Assembly (NCBI GenBank): GCA_036874045.1
Contig: CM072347.1
Location: 4,156,501-4,220,500, forward strand
From: Cymodocea nodosa
Lineage: Eukaryota; Streptophyta; Magnoliopsida; Alismatales; Cymodoceaceae
Direction: 5' to 3'
DNA length: 64,000 nucleotides
The translations under genes and the position numbers were made by a program. Numbering within the stretch: position 1 is the stretch's first letter; each line of letters opens with the position of its first letter. Under the pieces are notes generated by a model. The model was not told the origin of the DNA. It searched no databases and was given only the letters and a program-made list of their open reading frames with translations. This document shows positions 12,441 to 25,300 of the stretch, in pieces.

Positions 12441-13690
12441 TTATTTTCATCATTCTTGCAACTATAGTTATCCATTTTGGTTTTCACATTCTTATTATCT
12501 ACTTTTTTGAGTTTAGCATAAGCATCTTTTAAATATATAGTCAAATGCTTAGTTTCCTTTTATAATTTTTACATTTAATGTATAAGCTATCTATAGTAGA
12601 CAAAAGAATATTTACATCTAAATTATCATTATTTACATTAAACTCACGTTGATATGAAGTAGAACATACCTCTTGTGCTGTGAAGTACACATTGGTCGAC
12701 ACATTTTCAATTGAGCTAGATGAACTATTAGATGAATTGCTGTCATCCCAAGTAGTCTTCATTGCCATCTTTTTTTTGTTGTTCTTTATTTCCTATTGGT
12801 CTTTTTCTAGTTGTGGTGGCAATAAGATTGTACATGTCCCTACTTTTTACATTTAAAGCGCATTGGAACCTTGCTTTTTAATGTGTCTTGCCTTCCTTTT
12901 TTCATCTATTTTCTGAAATTCTTGGCTAATAGCATGACTTCATCCTCTTTTGAATTTTTGAGGTTTCTTAATTGATGGGAAGGCTAATTCTTTCTTCTTT
13001 TCTTTTTTCTTTTCGACACCTCTCTCATCTTTCCATTCATTTATTTGAACTTTATGGGCCAACAAATTGTCCATTAGATCTTCTACTAAGTATTGAGGTC
13101 TTTTGAATCTTGAATTGATGTAGACTTTTACTTTCATTCCATTGTTAAGTTCTTTAGAATTTTCTACACTTATTCATAGATAGAAAATTCTTTTCCCAGA
13201 CCTCTTAGGTCGTTAATAATCTTAGTAAATCTTGAAAATATGTTAGTGATAGATTCATTATCAAGCATTTAAATAATTTATACTTTCTAAGCAAAATGTT
13301 GATTTTAGTATCTTTTACTTGGTTTGTATTTTCAAAAGTTATTTAAAGAGTATTTTAAGCCTCGTGAGTAGATTTACATGTAAAAATTTTATTAAATAAT
13401 TTAGGAGTTAATACATAATAAATGATATTTAACCTACAAGCATCTATCTAGATGATTCTCTCATCCTCCTTAGTCCAATTATCCTTATGATTAGTTGGAA
13501 GAGATGCTCTATGAACAACTACTTTCCAAAGTCTTAAATTAGAGCTTTGAAGGAAACATTCTATTCTTTTTTTTAGTAACTATAATTAATACTATTAAAT
13601 AAGGGAGGACGATAAATATTTTGATCTTCTTTAAAAGTGATGTCATAAATATCAAATGGTTAAATCTTAGTAGAGATTAACCTTGCTTTA
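12440..13690 (-). pseudogene. Copia gag (Sirevirus-like), element B, decayed
   Basis: Read on the minus strand from about 13680 the region parallels element A gag: the NWTKEDERII segment, KDTKINILLRKYKLF, LRGLGKEFSIYE, the STSIQDSKDLN segment, then NLLAHKVQINEWKDE. It is heavily broken by stops and at least one frameshift. An acidic/serine-rich C-terminal part with TTWDDSNSSNSSSSS follows at 12768-12541. Stops at 13450-13448 (TAG), 13166-13164 (TAG) and 13130-13128 (TAA) match stop positions in element A. Confidence 0.65.
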
Positions 13691-13822
13691 ATAGCAAATG
13701 TTAGGCATGTATGGATCACCAAAGGAGGGGTGAATGGTGATATATGTCCAATTAAAATTATCTCTAACTGATATGGTTGGAGTATATGCACAAATATCAC
13801 AACCAAATAAATCAAGTATGCA

Positions 13823-15399
13823 TGTTCAAGCTTTAATTTTGCCCATTTTTAATGAATTTTATAAGTAATTTTGCATAATATTATCTATCTATGGTGGATA
13901 AATGATATTAATTATGGGTAATATAAGTCTTGAAATATAGTGCAATATAGAAATTTAATTAACAAGTGCATCCCCATTAGATATAATTTTACATATAACT
14001 CATTGATTTTATTTTAAATGTCCTATCCTATGTTGGCTAACATCTCTTGGAGTTCAATTTCCATTAATTATAGGTAACACACATGTGGAAGGAGCTTATT
14101 GCAAAAGACAAAAAGAAGATGTAAATAATCAAAGTTGGTGGACTAAACTTTAAAGAAGTGGATATGCCAACACCTCATTGGCTCCCTTAGATCTATGGAT
14201 TCTCATTGGAGGGTGATACACTCGATGTTGGAAGTTGGTGGGATCGCGCGAGAGAAGCACGTGTGAGAGACGTACGTGCGACCGAGAATCTGTTCGCTCG
14301 GTGATATCCGCCTGGTGGAGAGAATTATTTAAAGGCGGAAGAAATAATTGCGGGAGGGATATATACGCGACCGATAGTTTGGTGTCAGGAAGAACAACGC
14401 GCGTGAGAGGTGGAGACGCGACTGAGCATCCTTGTGGGAGTGAAAGCTCTTCCCAAGCTCCCTAGTAAAGCTCCATTGTGCAAGTTCCTCTACTGCAGAT
14501 TTTCAAAGCTCACCAAGGTAGTGACAACCCTTGGAAAGTTTGTTTTCTGGTAGTAGAGGAAAGCTAGAAGAGTTTGGTAGAGATACACTTCTTATTTATG
14601 ATGTCTTAGTAGGATTAAATGTGTGTTCAAGTTTAATTACTGCATTGTTCTCTTAATTTCAGTTTACATTCACTTGATTCGTTGGGACCATACATAGGGC
14701 TTCCACAAGAGTGGTCGACACCTATGTATGGTATACTTGGCACATATGAATGTGAAGTGTTGATTCAAGGAGAAGAAGAGGAGTATAAGAACTTGAAAGT
14801 ATATTGTGTTGAATTTCTTCTTAATGAAGAACCTCTCACTTACCTTAGTTGTTAATTTTAATTTCATTAGTTAGCTGAATTTGTTATATCTTATATTGAT
14901 CACATTTTGTCCAAATCAATCTCCAAAAAGAATTTCTAATGCAAGCAGTATAGTATAGTTTAGCTAGATTAGTAAATAGCATAGTTGCATGCATTTAGTA
15001 TAAATTAGAATAGAGTAGCATAGCCTATTGAATCTTCGTATTTTATTTTTCTTTCCTCAATTTTTATGCATTGATATAACTTCTGAAATCACGTGGAACT
15101 TGTGTGCATGTTATAATTGAATGGGTTGATAGATTTACAAGTAAAGAAATTGATTCACATCACCATTTTCCACTACACATTGCCTTGAAACTGCATGATT
15201 TGTGAGCTTATGTTAATTTTGATTATTATATATTCACATGTCATTAATTTACCGAAGTATAGCTAAGAGCTTGAAGAACAAGTTGAGTAATAATTGATTA
15301 AGTCATAAACACAATCCTTGTGGAAGACCTATATTTGCCATGTACACCAAAGGAACTGTGCACTTGCAGTAAAACTTGAGTTAAAAATATAGCTCAACA
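13823..15399 (+). repeat. 5' LTR of element D
   Basis: It starts TGTTCAAGCTTTAATTTTG and ends ATAGCTCAACA. The flanks 13823-14215 and about 14470-15399 match the inverted solo LTR at 46974-48510. The segment 14218-14465 does not: it is GC- and CpG-rich (GATCGCGCGAG, ACGTACGTGCGACCG) in an AT-rich setting. A TATA-like TATTTAAAG lies at 14326-14334. The small open frame in this block (14235-14465) has no protein-like features. Confidence 0.85.
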
Positions 15400-15405
15400 A
15401 GTTTT

Positions 15406-15423
15406 TAGCGCCGTTGCCGGGGA
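15406..15423 (+). promoter_or_regulatory. Primer binding site, tRNA-Asp type (element D)
   Basis: TAGCGCCGTTGCCGGGGA lies six bases past the LTR end. Athila elements typically use TGGCGCCGTTGCCGGGGA; one base differs. Confidence 0.85.
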
Positions 15424-15548
15424 TTGGCAATTTGGCTTAGTTTATTTTTACCATATTTGAAGTTCTTAGTTGGTTGTTTAACAAATTTTCATAAATATAT
15501 CTTTCTTGTGCTTAATTGTGAATTTTATTGCTTAAATTTCTTGCAAGT

Positions 15549-18341
15549 ATGTCAAATTTTCATCATGATGATCCTTTTAAGTTGATAAATGATTTTTTAT
15601 CTGAAAATGCTTGTTCTTATTGCCATGTAAAAGGTCATGATGAAAGCATATGTACCAGCAAGTTATTTAATATAAAAATTCAACTAGTAGAAGAAACAAC
15701 TCATGTTAGTGATGAATATGATGTCTTGCATGATGCTAGTGAATTTTCTTACGATTCTGATATGCATAAATCTCATATTGATGAAAGAAATGATGTTTGT
15801 GATTGCTCTCATGTTAGTAGTAGTTCTATAGAAGAGTCCATGAGGAATATAGAGAGAATCATAGAGTTAGGAGATAGCTATTATGTTGCCATTAAGCTCC
15901 TACAACAAAAAGAAGATGTAATTGTCATAGATGATGAAGAAGACTCTAATGTAGATGAAAATGTGAATTTAATCTTAAGATCTGGAAAAACCATAGAAAG
16001 AAACATATTAGAACATGAAAGTGAAGAAAAACAAAGTGAAGAAAACGTAGATGAAAAGGAAGAAAATATGTTGACAAGAGATGAACATAAGGATGTAGAA
16101 CTAGAACATGAAGGAGTTGAACTTGAAAAATGTCTAATGGATGAAACTAATGAAGAATTAATTGAAGAAAACCCTGTTATAGACTTAGAAATGGATAAAA
16201 AGAAAGAAGAAACATCTGAAAATATGAACAACAAACCACCATTTCCTAGTCGGCTTGACAACAACAAAGAAAATGAGGAAAATGAAGCTATAAGAACCAT
16301 ATTTGAGAAAATCAATGTTAATATACCTATGTTAGAATTAATTAGAAAAATTCCAGCATATGGGAGGGTGCTTAAAAACCTTTGTACCAAGCATAGGAAG
16401 CCAAGAAAAAAATTAAGTAAGAAAGTTTATTTAACCGAGTTAAGTAGTTCAATGTTGTTTGATAGTTTAGCTAAAAAATTCAATGATCCTAGTGTTCCTC
16501 TAATAACTTGCTTAATAGGGAATGTTTTAATTGAAAAAGCATTATTAGATCTTGGTGTAGGAGTTAACGTGATGCCCAAACACTTATATGAATAATTGGG
16601 AATCACAGGAATTAAGAAAACTAGAACACTAATTAAACTAGCTGATAGATCATATAGGAGTCCCATGGGTATTGTAGAAGATGTCTTAATTCAAATTGAA
16701 GATTTTATATACCCAGCTGACTTTATCATTTTAGAAACCAATGCACCAACTTGTGAACCAAATGAATCTACTTTGATCCTAGGGAGACCATTCTTAGCAA
16801 CTATTAATGCCCACATTAATTGTAGAAATTATAAAATGTCAATCTCCTTTAACAATAAGGTGATATCATTGAACATTTTTAAAAGAGATAGGACTATAAA
16901 CCATCAAGTAGATGACAACATTAGTGTAAGCATTTTTGAATTATTTGAAGAAGTCGAAAATAGTAGTAATGAGAAAGAACTTAGTGTTGAAATTTGCTTT
17001 CTAGACGTTGAAGATAATCTAGAACACAAGGCATCTTTACAAGAGAATAGTGGTGAGAATGAAATGAATAATGACTTGATTCTAGAAGTTAAGGAAAGAA
17101 ATAAATTAAAAGCACTTCCACAAAATCTGAAATACGCATTTATAGATAAGCAAAATGAATATCCTGTTATAATTGGAGCAAACTTAACCCCAAACCAAGA
17201 AGAAAAATTAATGAAGATATTAAGTAAAAACAAGGGAGCTCTTGGTTGGCAATTGAGTGATATTGTAGGAGTTAGTCCCACTATAGTTCAACATAGAATT
17301 ATCCTAGAAGATGAGAACTATGCCTTTAGAGAACCTCAACGTAGATTAAATCCCCAAATGAGTGAGGTGGTAAAGAAGGAGATAGTTAAATGGCTTGACA
17401 ATGGCATTATATACCTTATTAGTGATAGTAGGTGGGTAAGCCTTATGCATGTAGTACCTAAGAAATCGAGCTTTACAGTAGTTGAAAATCAAGATCATGA
17501 GTTAGTGCCTACTAGAATAAAAACTAGTTGGAGGGTATGTATCGATTATCGTAAATTGAATTCAGTAACTCGTAAAGATCATTTCCCATTGTCATTTGTT
17601 GATCAAATGCTAGAAAGGTTAGCTGGACATGAATTTTATTGTTTTCTTGATGGATACTCTGGGTACAACCAAATACCTATAATCTCTGAGGATCAAGAAA
17701 AGACTACTTTTACTTGTCCAAGCGGAACCTATGCTTTTAGGCGTATGCCTTTCGGTTTATGTAATGTGCCTGCAACATTTCAAAGATGCATGACAATAAT
17801 TTTTTACGACATGAATGAAAAAATTTTAGAAATTTTTATGGATGACTTTTCTGTGTTTGGCAAAAATTTTGATATTTGTTTACATCATTTAGATATGGTT
17901 TTGCAAAGATGTGTTGAAAAGAATTTTATTTTAAATTGGGAAAAGTGCTATTTCATGGTGAATGAAGGCATAGTTCTTGGGCATGTAATATCTAATAGAG
18001 GGATTGAGGTGGATAAGGCAAAAATTGACGTTATATCTCATTTGTAGCCACCTAAATTTGTTAAGGATGTTAGAAGCTTTCTAGGACATGCTGGTTTTTA
18101 TCGTAGATTTATTCATGATTTTAGCAAGATAGCAAGACCTATCACTAATTTACTTGCAAAAGATTTTGAGTTTGTTTTTGATGAACATTGTCTTGCTGCC
18201 TTTAATCAACTTAAGCATGCATTAATATCTCCTATAATTCATGCCCCAATATGGGATTATCCTTTTGAAATTATGTGTGATGCCTCCAATTATGCAGTAG
18301 GTGCAGCACTTGGGCAAATAATTGATAAGAAACATCTTGGG
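15549..18341 (+). pseudogene. Athila-type pol: CCHC knuckle, acidic linker, protease, reverse transcriptase, start of RNase H
   Basis: An ATG at 15549 is preferred over the upstream TTG in the same frame. A zinc knuckle CSYCHVKGHDESIC lies about 20-35 residues in, followed by a long Glu/Asp-rich linker and the PPFPSRL proline box. The retropepsin site reads LLDLGVGVNVMP, where the family has DLGAS, so Gly replaces Ser. A TAA stop at 16593-16595 splits the frame just after it. RT motifs follow: WRVCIDYRKLN, FLDGYSGYNQI, FGLCNVPATFQ and the catalytic FMDD near 17840. A second stop, TAG at 18045, precedes the RNase H part, which still shows MCDASNYAVG before truncation. No capsid (retrotrans_gag) domain lies between the primer site and this frame, which is unusual. 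Confidence 0.85.
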
Positions 18342-18946
18342 GTAGGGAGGCCCTAATCATAAGGTTAGATGGGGGAAACTCTACTAAGGGACTTGTAGTA
18401 GTCATATACCCAAACAAGGGTCAAGGTCATCTAGTGCTACTCTAGATGATAGAGATGCACAATTGCATAAGTGCAACGATAGTATACACTTTGGGGGTTT
18501 GCAATGGTGAAAATGGTAGTTCCTAAGAGAGGGTTGAGGTTTGGGTGTCTACAAATGCCATTCCCTAAGCGATGGTCATTGGCTTACTCAACGGGCATCG
18601 CTTAGGGTTGATGAAACACCTAAATATCTTGACAATGGATTAGATATATGACGGATTTAAGAAAATCAATATTTATATAAGTAAATCAAAAAGAAAGGAA
18701 CTTTCCATTTCACAAAATAATAAAGTATAGAAAGGAGTTCAATATTTAAAGAGAAAACATCAAACTCTTTTCCTCTTGGCTAAAGGACATGCAAAAGACT
18801 TTTTGCTTAGGGTTTCAAGTGGGGTCGAATCCTCTAGTGGTTCCAGCGAAGCTTCTACCACAAGCATGTGCACGCATGAGTCCTCTATTCATCATGTGTA
18901 CTACAGAGTCGTCTTCTTCCCAATACTACTTAAAGAGGAGGGACAT
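18342..18946 (-). mobile_element. Inverted Tat fragment T1: LTR start, 3' UTR and end of 3' ORF
   Basis: Read on the minus strand, 18946-18780 matches the end of the Tat 3' ORF at about 32400-32625 and 18780-18554 its 3' UTR with a purine tract GGGAATGGC before the LTR. The LTR begins TGTAGACACC at 18553 and is cut at 18342 by the junction with element D. The same UTR-LTR junction occurs at 54317. The ORF remnant is broken by a stop (CCCACTTGAAACC context). Confidence 0.75.
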
Positions 18947-21900
18947 TGTAGACACCCAAATCTTGACCCCCCCTTTAGGAACTACATTTTTCACTGTTAC
19001 AACCCCTGAGGTGTACACTATCATTGCACTTATGCAATTGTGCACCTTTGTCATCTATAGTAGTGCTAGATGGCCTTGGCCTTGCTCAAGTAGGTGACCA
19101 CTATTGGTCCCCCGATGGAGTTTCCTCTGTCTAACCATATGGTTAGGGCCTCCCTGTCCCTGATTGACTGATCCTTTGGTTGAATCGTCAATCAAAGCTT
19201 TCGATTGTCTGAATCAATCCCAAACAATCTAGGCTGTCCATTTGGCCCTTATCTTGTTTGGCACATCTCGGGATGTTGAATCAGTCGTCTGATCACGTAT
19301 TCGTGATCGAAGCACCTTGGATTGTATAGATACACTATTCGATCGATGTTGACGCATGTCGATTGCCTGATTCTACCTCAGACGATCATGGCCGTCCGTA
19401 CAAGGTGTTTTGACTTTGAATCCATCTCGTTTGCCATTGGGTACTTTTGATCATCTAGATATGATCAATGCCTCGTAGGTCGAACGATCTTTCAATTGGA
19501 TTGTCGATTGCGCCCATGATCTTCTTGGATTAACTCTAGGGAATCCTAGCTCTCCATTTGGGTGAGGAATGAGAATCTCACTCATCTGGCTAACAATCAA
19601 GAAATCCGATCATAGGATGAGGCTCATCTCCTCCTTGATTGACCAACCCTTCAATCGGATCGTCAATCGAGTCTCTAGATTGTCCGAAATTAACTCGGAG
19701 AATCTAGGTCATCTATTTGAGGATTCGATTTCTCCAGGCCATTTTGGCATCCTACAAGTTGAATTTGCCAAAACGGAGGCTGGCTCAACATGTTCGAATT
19801 ACCCAAGAGGGACCCTTACCCAAATTTGGCCACGTGGCATAGCTGCCATGTGTTGCCTCTCTCACTACCACATGGCAGCTGATATCTCATCTACTCGTTA
19901 GTGTCGGATCTACCTAGATCTGAATCTGGATATCTCCCATAAAACCTCCTAGGGATTCATGCAAAACTATGAATTTGCTTTTCTCTCATTGTAAATCCGT
20001 GTCGTTAGTTGCCGCACGTCGTCGTCCAACCATTGCTCGTCTCTGGCCATCCCGTGACCGTTCCTCTGCGTGTAGGTACCCACCCAGATGACTAGTTATG
20101 CATTTGTGAAGTTTCAAATCTCATTTTCCAATATTTTCTTCCAAATGCATGCTATTTTTCATGGTCGACGACAAAGCTTGCCATCGACCCCTTTTTATCA
20201 CGTAGGTTTTATGGATTTTCCACCTCGGTTTGACCTCCTCTGGTTGGGATTGAGGTGTTTTTGAGCTCAGGAGGTCGCGTCTTGACATATATGACCTTCA
20301 TCTAGGGCGTGCAAGCTCGTTTTAGTTGTTCCCCAGCTCGTTGGAAAAGGTAGTCGTCGTTGGAGACGACGACTGCCTCAACTACGGGACTCGTCGGGTT
20401 TTGGCGAGCATCGAGGTTTTGTTGGACTATTTGATCTTGTAGTGGCGAGATCCAGTCCGTCCGATGGCACAATTTAAATCTTAACCGTTTGATCTTTTCT
20501 TTTCATTGCGTGAGATTCGACTGTCAGATATCATCGCGATGCATCTGCGTCATTCGATTAGATTTAATATCTGATTGATCTCGACCGTTCGCTCGAGATC
20601 AAGCATCTTGATCTCGACCGTTGGATTGATCTGTTGATGACCGTCAGATCTAGATCTGAGGGTTCTCCAAGTCGTCCAGTCCTAATTGTTAGATTTAGAT
20701 CTGACGATCCCGTCATGAGCCTCGCTGCTACCGACGCGCACTCTGTCGTCCCAATGCGTCCTACTGCATCACCATCGCTCGACGTGCTTCACCGTCCCAC
20801 TGTGCCACAAAAGCAGGCTTCCCACCGCTCCGTCACCCCAACTCGCGTGCTTTTTAGGTGTCGCGTCGCGTTGTCATTCCTGCACAACATCGTGCATTCA
20901 CAACCGTGGTTGTGCCCGGTATCTCCACCGACGCTTCGTCGTTGGGCCTTCGTCGGCGCCCTGTGCATGTCGGCACCAACGTTTGGGGGCGAGAGGACTA
21001 CAAATCTCAGGATTAAGGTTCGCGGGTTGTTGGATTCTGACGATGTCGCTGGAGAAGACGATACTGTTGTCCCTCTAGCAGCCCCCTTGGCCGTCCGATA
21101 TTCAATGACCGAGAATATCTCGACCGTATGCGTGTCTTGGACGAGTGCGGATCCGGTAAACTTAAAATTTACCTGGATTCGGGTTAGGCACTCGGATCCT
21201 ATATAATTGGATCTGGGCTTAGTGGATTAAACTTGGGTTACCGGTTAGACGGATTAACCCAGGATTAATCCAAGGCTCCACCCCAGATTAACCGATTATA
21301 GTCAGTTAATCCAAGTCAGGTGATCGGCTAGGTCGGTTAATGTAGTCGATTGACGAGTTGACGTCACGATGATGTCACGCCCATCTGTTGACATCATCAT
21401 ACTATTTGATGACATCACTATCTCATTTGCTGATGTTAGCATTCCGTCTGTTGACGTCAGTACTACTTAAATTGGTTTAATTTAAGCATAACCTTCTAAG
21501 GGGGCCCTATTACTCCGTGTGATACCTTAGAAGGGAAATATTACCTGTTTGGGTGTATTTCGGGCCGTTTTTACCTTAGGGGAGGTCCTTTTTATACATT
21601 TTGTATAAAAGCCCCTAAGGTCAATTTTATCTTGAACCTTTTTACCCCTTGGGGCGGCTCGACCATAATATTGACTTGTACTCTAAGGGGGGATGTCAAG
21701 TCTATGACTTTGATATCTTAGACCTGTCATGCATATTTTCTACATGACCCTTCTACCCCTAGTTGACTTTTTGTAATAGTCAACCCTAAAGGCTTTTTCC
21801 TTTACTTGGACCTTTTGGGTCCAATGTTTCTTGCCTTCCTAGACCTGTGTTTAGGTAGATCTTTTGAGTGATCCCACACATAGGTCACCTCCTAGTGGAT

Positions 21901-22376
21901 CCAGTCAACTATGCTAACCTTGGTCAAAGTCAAAGTCAACCACTTGACTTTGACCTTTGACCATTTTCCCCTACTTTGACTAAAGACCTGCGATCTTTAC
22001 ATAGGCTTTATGAGCCTATGGTTTCTGGGGGGAACCTTTTGTTTGTCCCATAATCCCTTGCTTCACATTTTAGAGCTAGATAGGACATTTGCATGACCTT
22101 TTAGAGAGGCCGGCTTTGGTCGGGTGGGTAGGGTGCCTCACACCTTCCCTACTCGTACCCGAGAGACTTGCCTAGAGTCTTGGGGGGCTTTTCTTATCGG
22201 TCCCTTTATACGTGAGAGATTGATAGTGCAGGTTTTCCTAGTCTCCCTTTAATGGACTAAGTGGCAACTCCTTCACCAATGTGGGCCCTTTTTGGGTTCG
22301 CATTGGTGGGATGTTGGCGTCATTCGTGGGCATTCGAGTTTCCCCCTGGTATTCGATTCTTTTTCGAACGTTCACA
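18947..22376 (+). repeat. 5' LTR of Tat element T2, 3430 bp
   Basis: It runs from TGTAGACACCC to GTTCACA. Near the end it has GGGTGCCTCACACCTTCCC, a block often seen in plant Tat LTRs. Inverted copies of parts lie at 18342-18553, 33006-33333 and 53228-54317. The open frames inside (for example 20634-21206) show no domain and are treated as chance. Confidence 0.8.
21604..21610 (+). promoter_or_regulatory. Probable TATA box of the Tat LTR
   Basis: TATAAAA, followed by GCCCCTAAGG, lies about 770 bases before the LTR end. The inverted LTR copy keeps TTTATATAAAA near 33130. Position and conservation are the only support. Confidence 0.4.
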
Positions 22377-22379
22377 AAA

Positions 22380-22397
22380 TGGCGACTTCGTTGGGGA
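22380..22397 (+). promoter_or_regulatory. Primer binding site of Tat element T2
   Basis: TGGCGACTTCGTTGGGGA starts four bases after the LTR end. It resembles the TGGCGACTCCGCTGGGGA site usual in Tat/Ogre elements, which as I recall pairs with tRNA-Arg; two bases differ. Confidence 0.75.
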
Positions 22398-25300
22398 TGT
22401 GTTCCATGTTTTCCTATGTGGTTTCTCTCTCCACTTTGTTGCTAGAGTTGTCGTGTTGTCCTTGGTGCTCCAAGGGGTGTTGGGACCCACTTGGGTTTTT
22501 TTTCTTCTTCTTCATTTTTGTAATGAAGAAGTGTCTCCCTACCAAGAGTAGTGCTTGGTAGTTTCACTTTCATCTTGGATTTATGATCCAATGAGGGTGT
22601 TGGGTCTCTCTAGCTTATGGAGAGATCTTTTGTCTACTCTGTGCTTTTATTTTCCTTTTTAGGATTAATTCACTAGCATACCTCTTGTTTGCCAAGTTAA
22701 TTAAAATCAACTAAGATAATTAATCAACTAGGTAAATAAGATAGATGGACTCACTAGATTTTATTATTGTTTTGTTTGAGCCTTTAAAAGCTTAAAAAAT
22801 ATAAAGATAAAATCCACCCTTGCATTTGCATTATAGCATGTTGCATACTTCTTTCTAAGTCCATCTTATACAGTCTCGGGGAGTAGATGAAAGATTTGAG
22901 CTCTCGATTCATTGAAGTTCTTATCTTTTGTCGGCTCCTCCCACTTGGGGTTTTATGTTGGTGAGTCATGGTGGGACGCTCGATTCGTCGACGTCTTGAT
23001 TGTGGCCACCACCACTCCATTAGGGGATCCCGATTCGTCGAAACTCGACTCTTGGATTTCCAATTCGACTTGGGCGTGGTCCAAAGTCAAGCTCAATGGA
23101 TTTGGGTAAGGTTATTAGTCGATAGAAGTATGCGACTCATGGGACGACGAAAAAGGTGCTCTAGAAGTGCTTGAAAATGATGGTGGACTAAAAACTTGTT
23201 CGAGGTTTAAATGTTATGAAATTAACACACAATTGAGTTTTAATATTTATAACTGCAAGCACACGGAGTCAATTATAGAAAGCATGCAAGAATGGGTCGA
23301 GTCCACAGGGATCAACAATTAAACATAAAATTCACTAGAGTTTATAAATATGCCTTGTGTAAATGCATTCTCATCACATGTTTGCCTTAACAATCATGTG
23401 TATGTTAGAAATGACTTCATATAGAGTTGAATCAGTAATGAGAAACCTCATTCATGTCCCTCTCTATCCATCACTTAAGAGAAAGCATCACACAATAATT
23501 ATTACACTACAAACATAGAAAATAAAATTATACTACATCAAACTACTAATTCTATTATAAAACTAACATACATGGACTTATAACCATACATCTAAATCCA
23601 TGTATGCTCTAATCTACTAAGTGTAAGCTATATACAATCCAAATCAAGTAAATCAGGAGGTTAGAGTTAAGTAAAAAATGTCTAAACTATGTTAGAGTTA
23701 GAGTTACAAACATTTGAGAAGAATCCACACAAAGACACATAAAATCAAACACATAGAAGGCAAAAATTCAAACTAAGCTTAGAATTGAAATACATTGAAA
23801 CTAACACAAGAATTCAACAATATACTAAATGGAAATCATGTGGACACAAACAACAACAATTAACAAACATATACTACTGAAATTTACATTACAACTCCAT
23901 CTCCACTCAAATGCCTACTCCTATTACCTTAAGATCACACTTCCAATGGCTTGAGCACAAGGGACGTCACCTCCTTGCTTCACACCACTTGAGACGGCTA
24001 CCTTCTCCAGCAATTCTCCACGTCCAAAGCTGCTTGTTCCCTCCACAGATTGGAGGTCCAATGTTGAAGGGAATACAAAACGTGTAGAACAATTGAAGAG
24101 CTCTCTTGGATGCAAGTTTCCACACCTTCAAGTGTATCTCCAATGGAGCTTCATCCACGGATTCAGCACCAACAAGAGGGATTTGCAGCAGCAATTCACC
24201 TCCTCAAGATGTAGAATGCCGGATGAAGTATTGGAGAAGACAAGAAGAAGAAGAACCTTACCTTCAAGAGAAGTTTGGAGGAGAAGGCACCAAGAGGGGA
24301 GCTCTTCCTTCACCTTGTTTGGAGCATCAAGGGGAATTCTGAAAATTGGAGTTGGGAAGAGGGGAGAAAACTTGTGGGATACAAGGCCTATTTATAGAGA
24401 TTTTGATCATCAAGGATTGATGATCCCAAAGCTTGATCTAAGGGCCCTCATTCACCTATAATCAAATCCATTTAAGTCATACATGTAATGTTAGTAATAC
24501 ATGCCAAAAATAACTCTAGTTATGAACTTGAAATATATTTATTTCTAAGGTATGTAACATTCATTTTAACATGTTTAAAAATGTGAAATGTAATTTCATC
24601 CATGAATGAATCAATTAGTAACATGTATTTAAAATTATTCATAACCAATGTCACATTATTGCATTTAATGTCCATAAGTTCATAACCATAGTGTGTAAAA
24701 TATATGTGGCCATATCAAATTATTTCAATACCTTAATGACCTTTAAAATCTCTTTCTTGGCCTAAGAATTATTAAATCATACATTCAAACATATGAACAT
24801 ATAGTATGTTTCGTGAAAAGTACATTAAAGGGGTGCATTTGTGCACATATTCATGTAATGTCATAAAAATGTGATTAACATGTATTTTCTTGTATAAGTG
24901 CATATAACTTGAGTTTCAAGACATAGAATGCATGAATTATCATATAAAAATGTGCACAAATATCATCTATACATGGTCCAAAGTCAAGCTCAGTGGATTT
25001 GGGAGTGGCACTTGCTTGTCATTCTTCCCTTGTTATGGAGACCTGTTACATCGTGGTGAGTGTCGGGAGTAGACAGCTTAGGACCGTTGTCGCCTCAAAG
25101 CATGCATGTAGGTCCCTTTTGCATGAAACCTCTCAACTAGGGCCCATCATGGGATTCGTCCATTAGTCGAGCCATAGGGGCTAATCCCTACTCGTGGTGA
25201 CTTGATGATGGGGACATTCTTAACCTTTGAGGATGTATGTAATCCTTCGGTACCTAGGCCCTAGATGCATATGCATCTGATGTCCATCTCAAGATTGCTT

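Larger units (their letters stand above)
6315..13822 (-). mobile_element. Sirevirus-like copia element B, interrupted and truncated
   Basis: The 3' LTR (minus strand) is 6315-7014 plus 10206-10854, split by element A. The internal part is 10855-13698. The 5' LTR starts at 13699 and is cut at 13822 by the LTR of element D. The LTR inner ends 6315-6440 and 13699-13822 match well, both beginning TGTTAGG and sharing a run of GGTGAATG and ATATCACAACCAAATAAAT. A degenerate initiator-Met primer site, complement of AACCTTGCTTTAATAGC (13679-13696), lies next to the 5' LTR. Internally only gag remains; protease, integrase and RT are absent. Confidence 0.7.
13823..18341 (+). mobile_element. Athila-like Ty3/gypsy element D, 3' part lost
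   Basis: A 1577-bp LTR (TGTTCAAGC to CTCAACA), a tRNA-Asp-type primer site and a long CCHC-protease-RT frame follow one another on the plus strand. At about 18341 the RNase H coding sequence stops and an inverted Tat fragment begins. The 5 bases before the LTR are ATGCA; no partner is found because the other end is missing. It is inserted in the 5' LTR of element B. A solo LTR of the same family occurs inside element C (46974-48510). Confidence 0.85.

Noticed and set aside
14235..14465. 76-residue frame in the CpG-rich LTR block
   Set aside because: It is absent from the sister LTR and has no protein-like features.
15881..16390. 169-residue minus-strand frame
   Set aside because: It mirrors the acidic linker of the D polyprotein; its Ser/Phe richness is the complement of GAA/GAT codons.
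20634..21206. 190-residue open frame in the Tat LTR
   Set aside because: It has no domain, low-complexity Arg/Ser content and lies in a GC-rich part of the LTR where chance frames are long.
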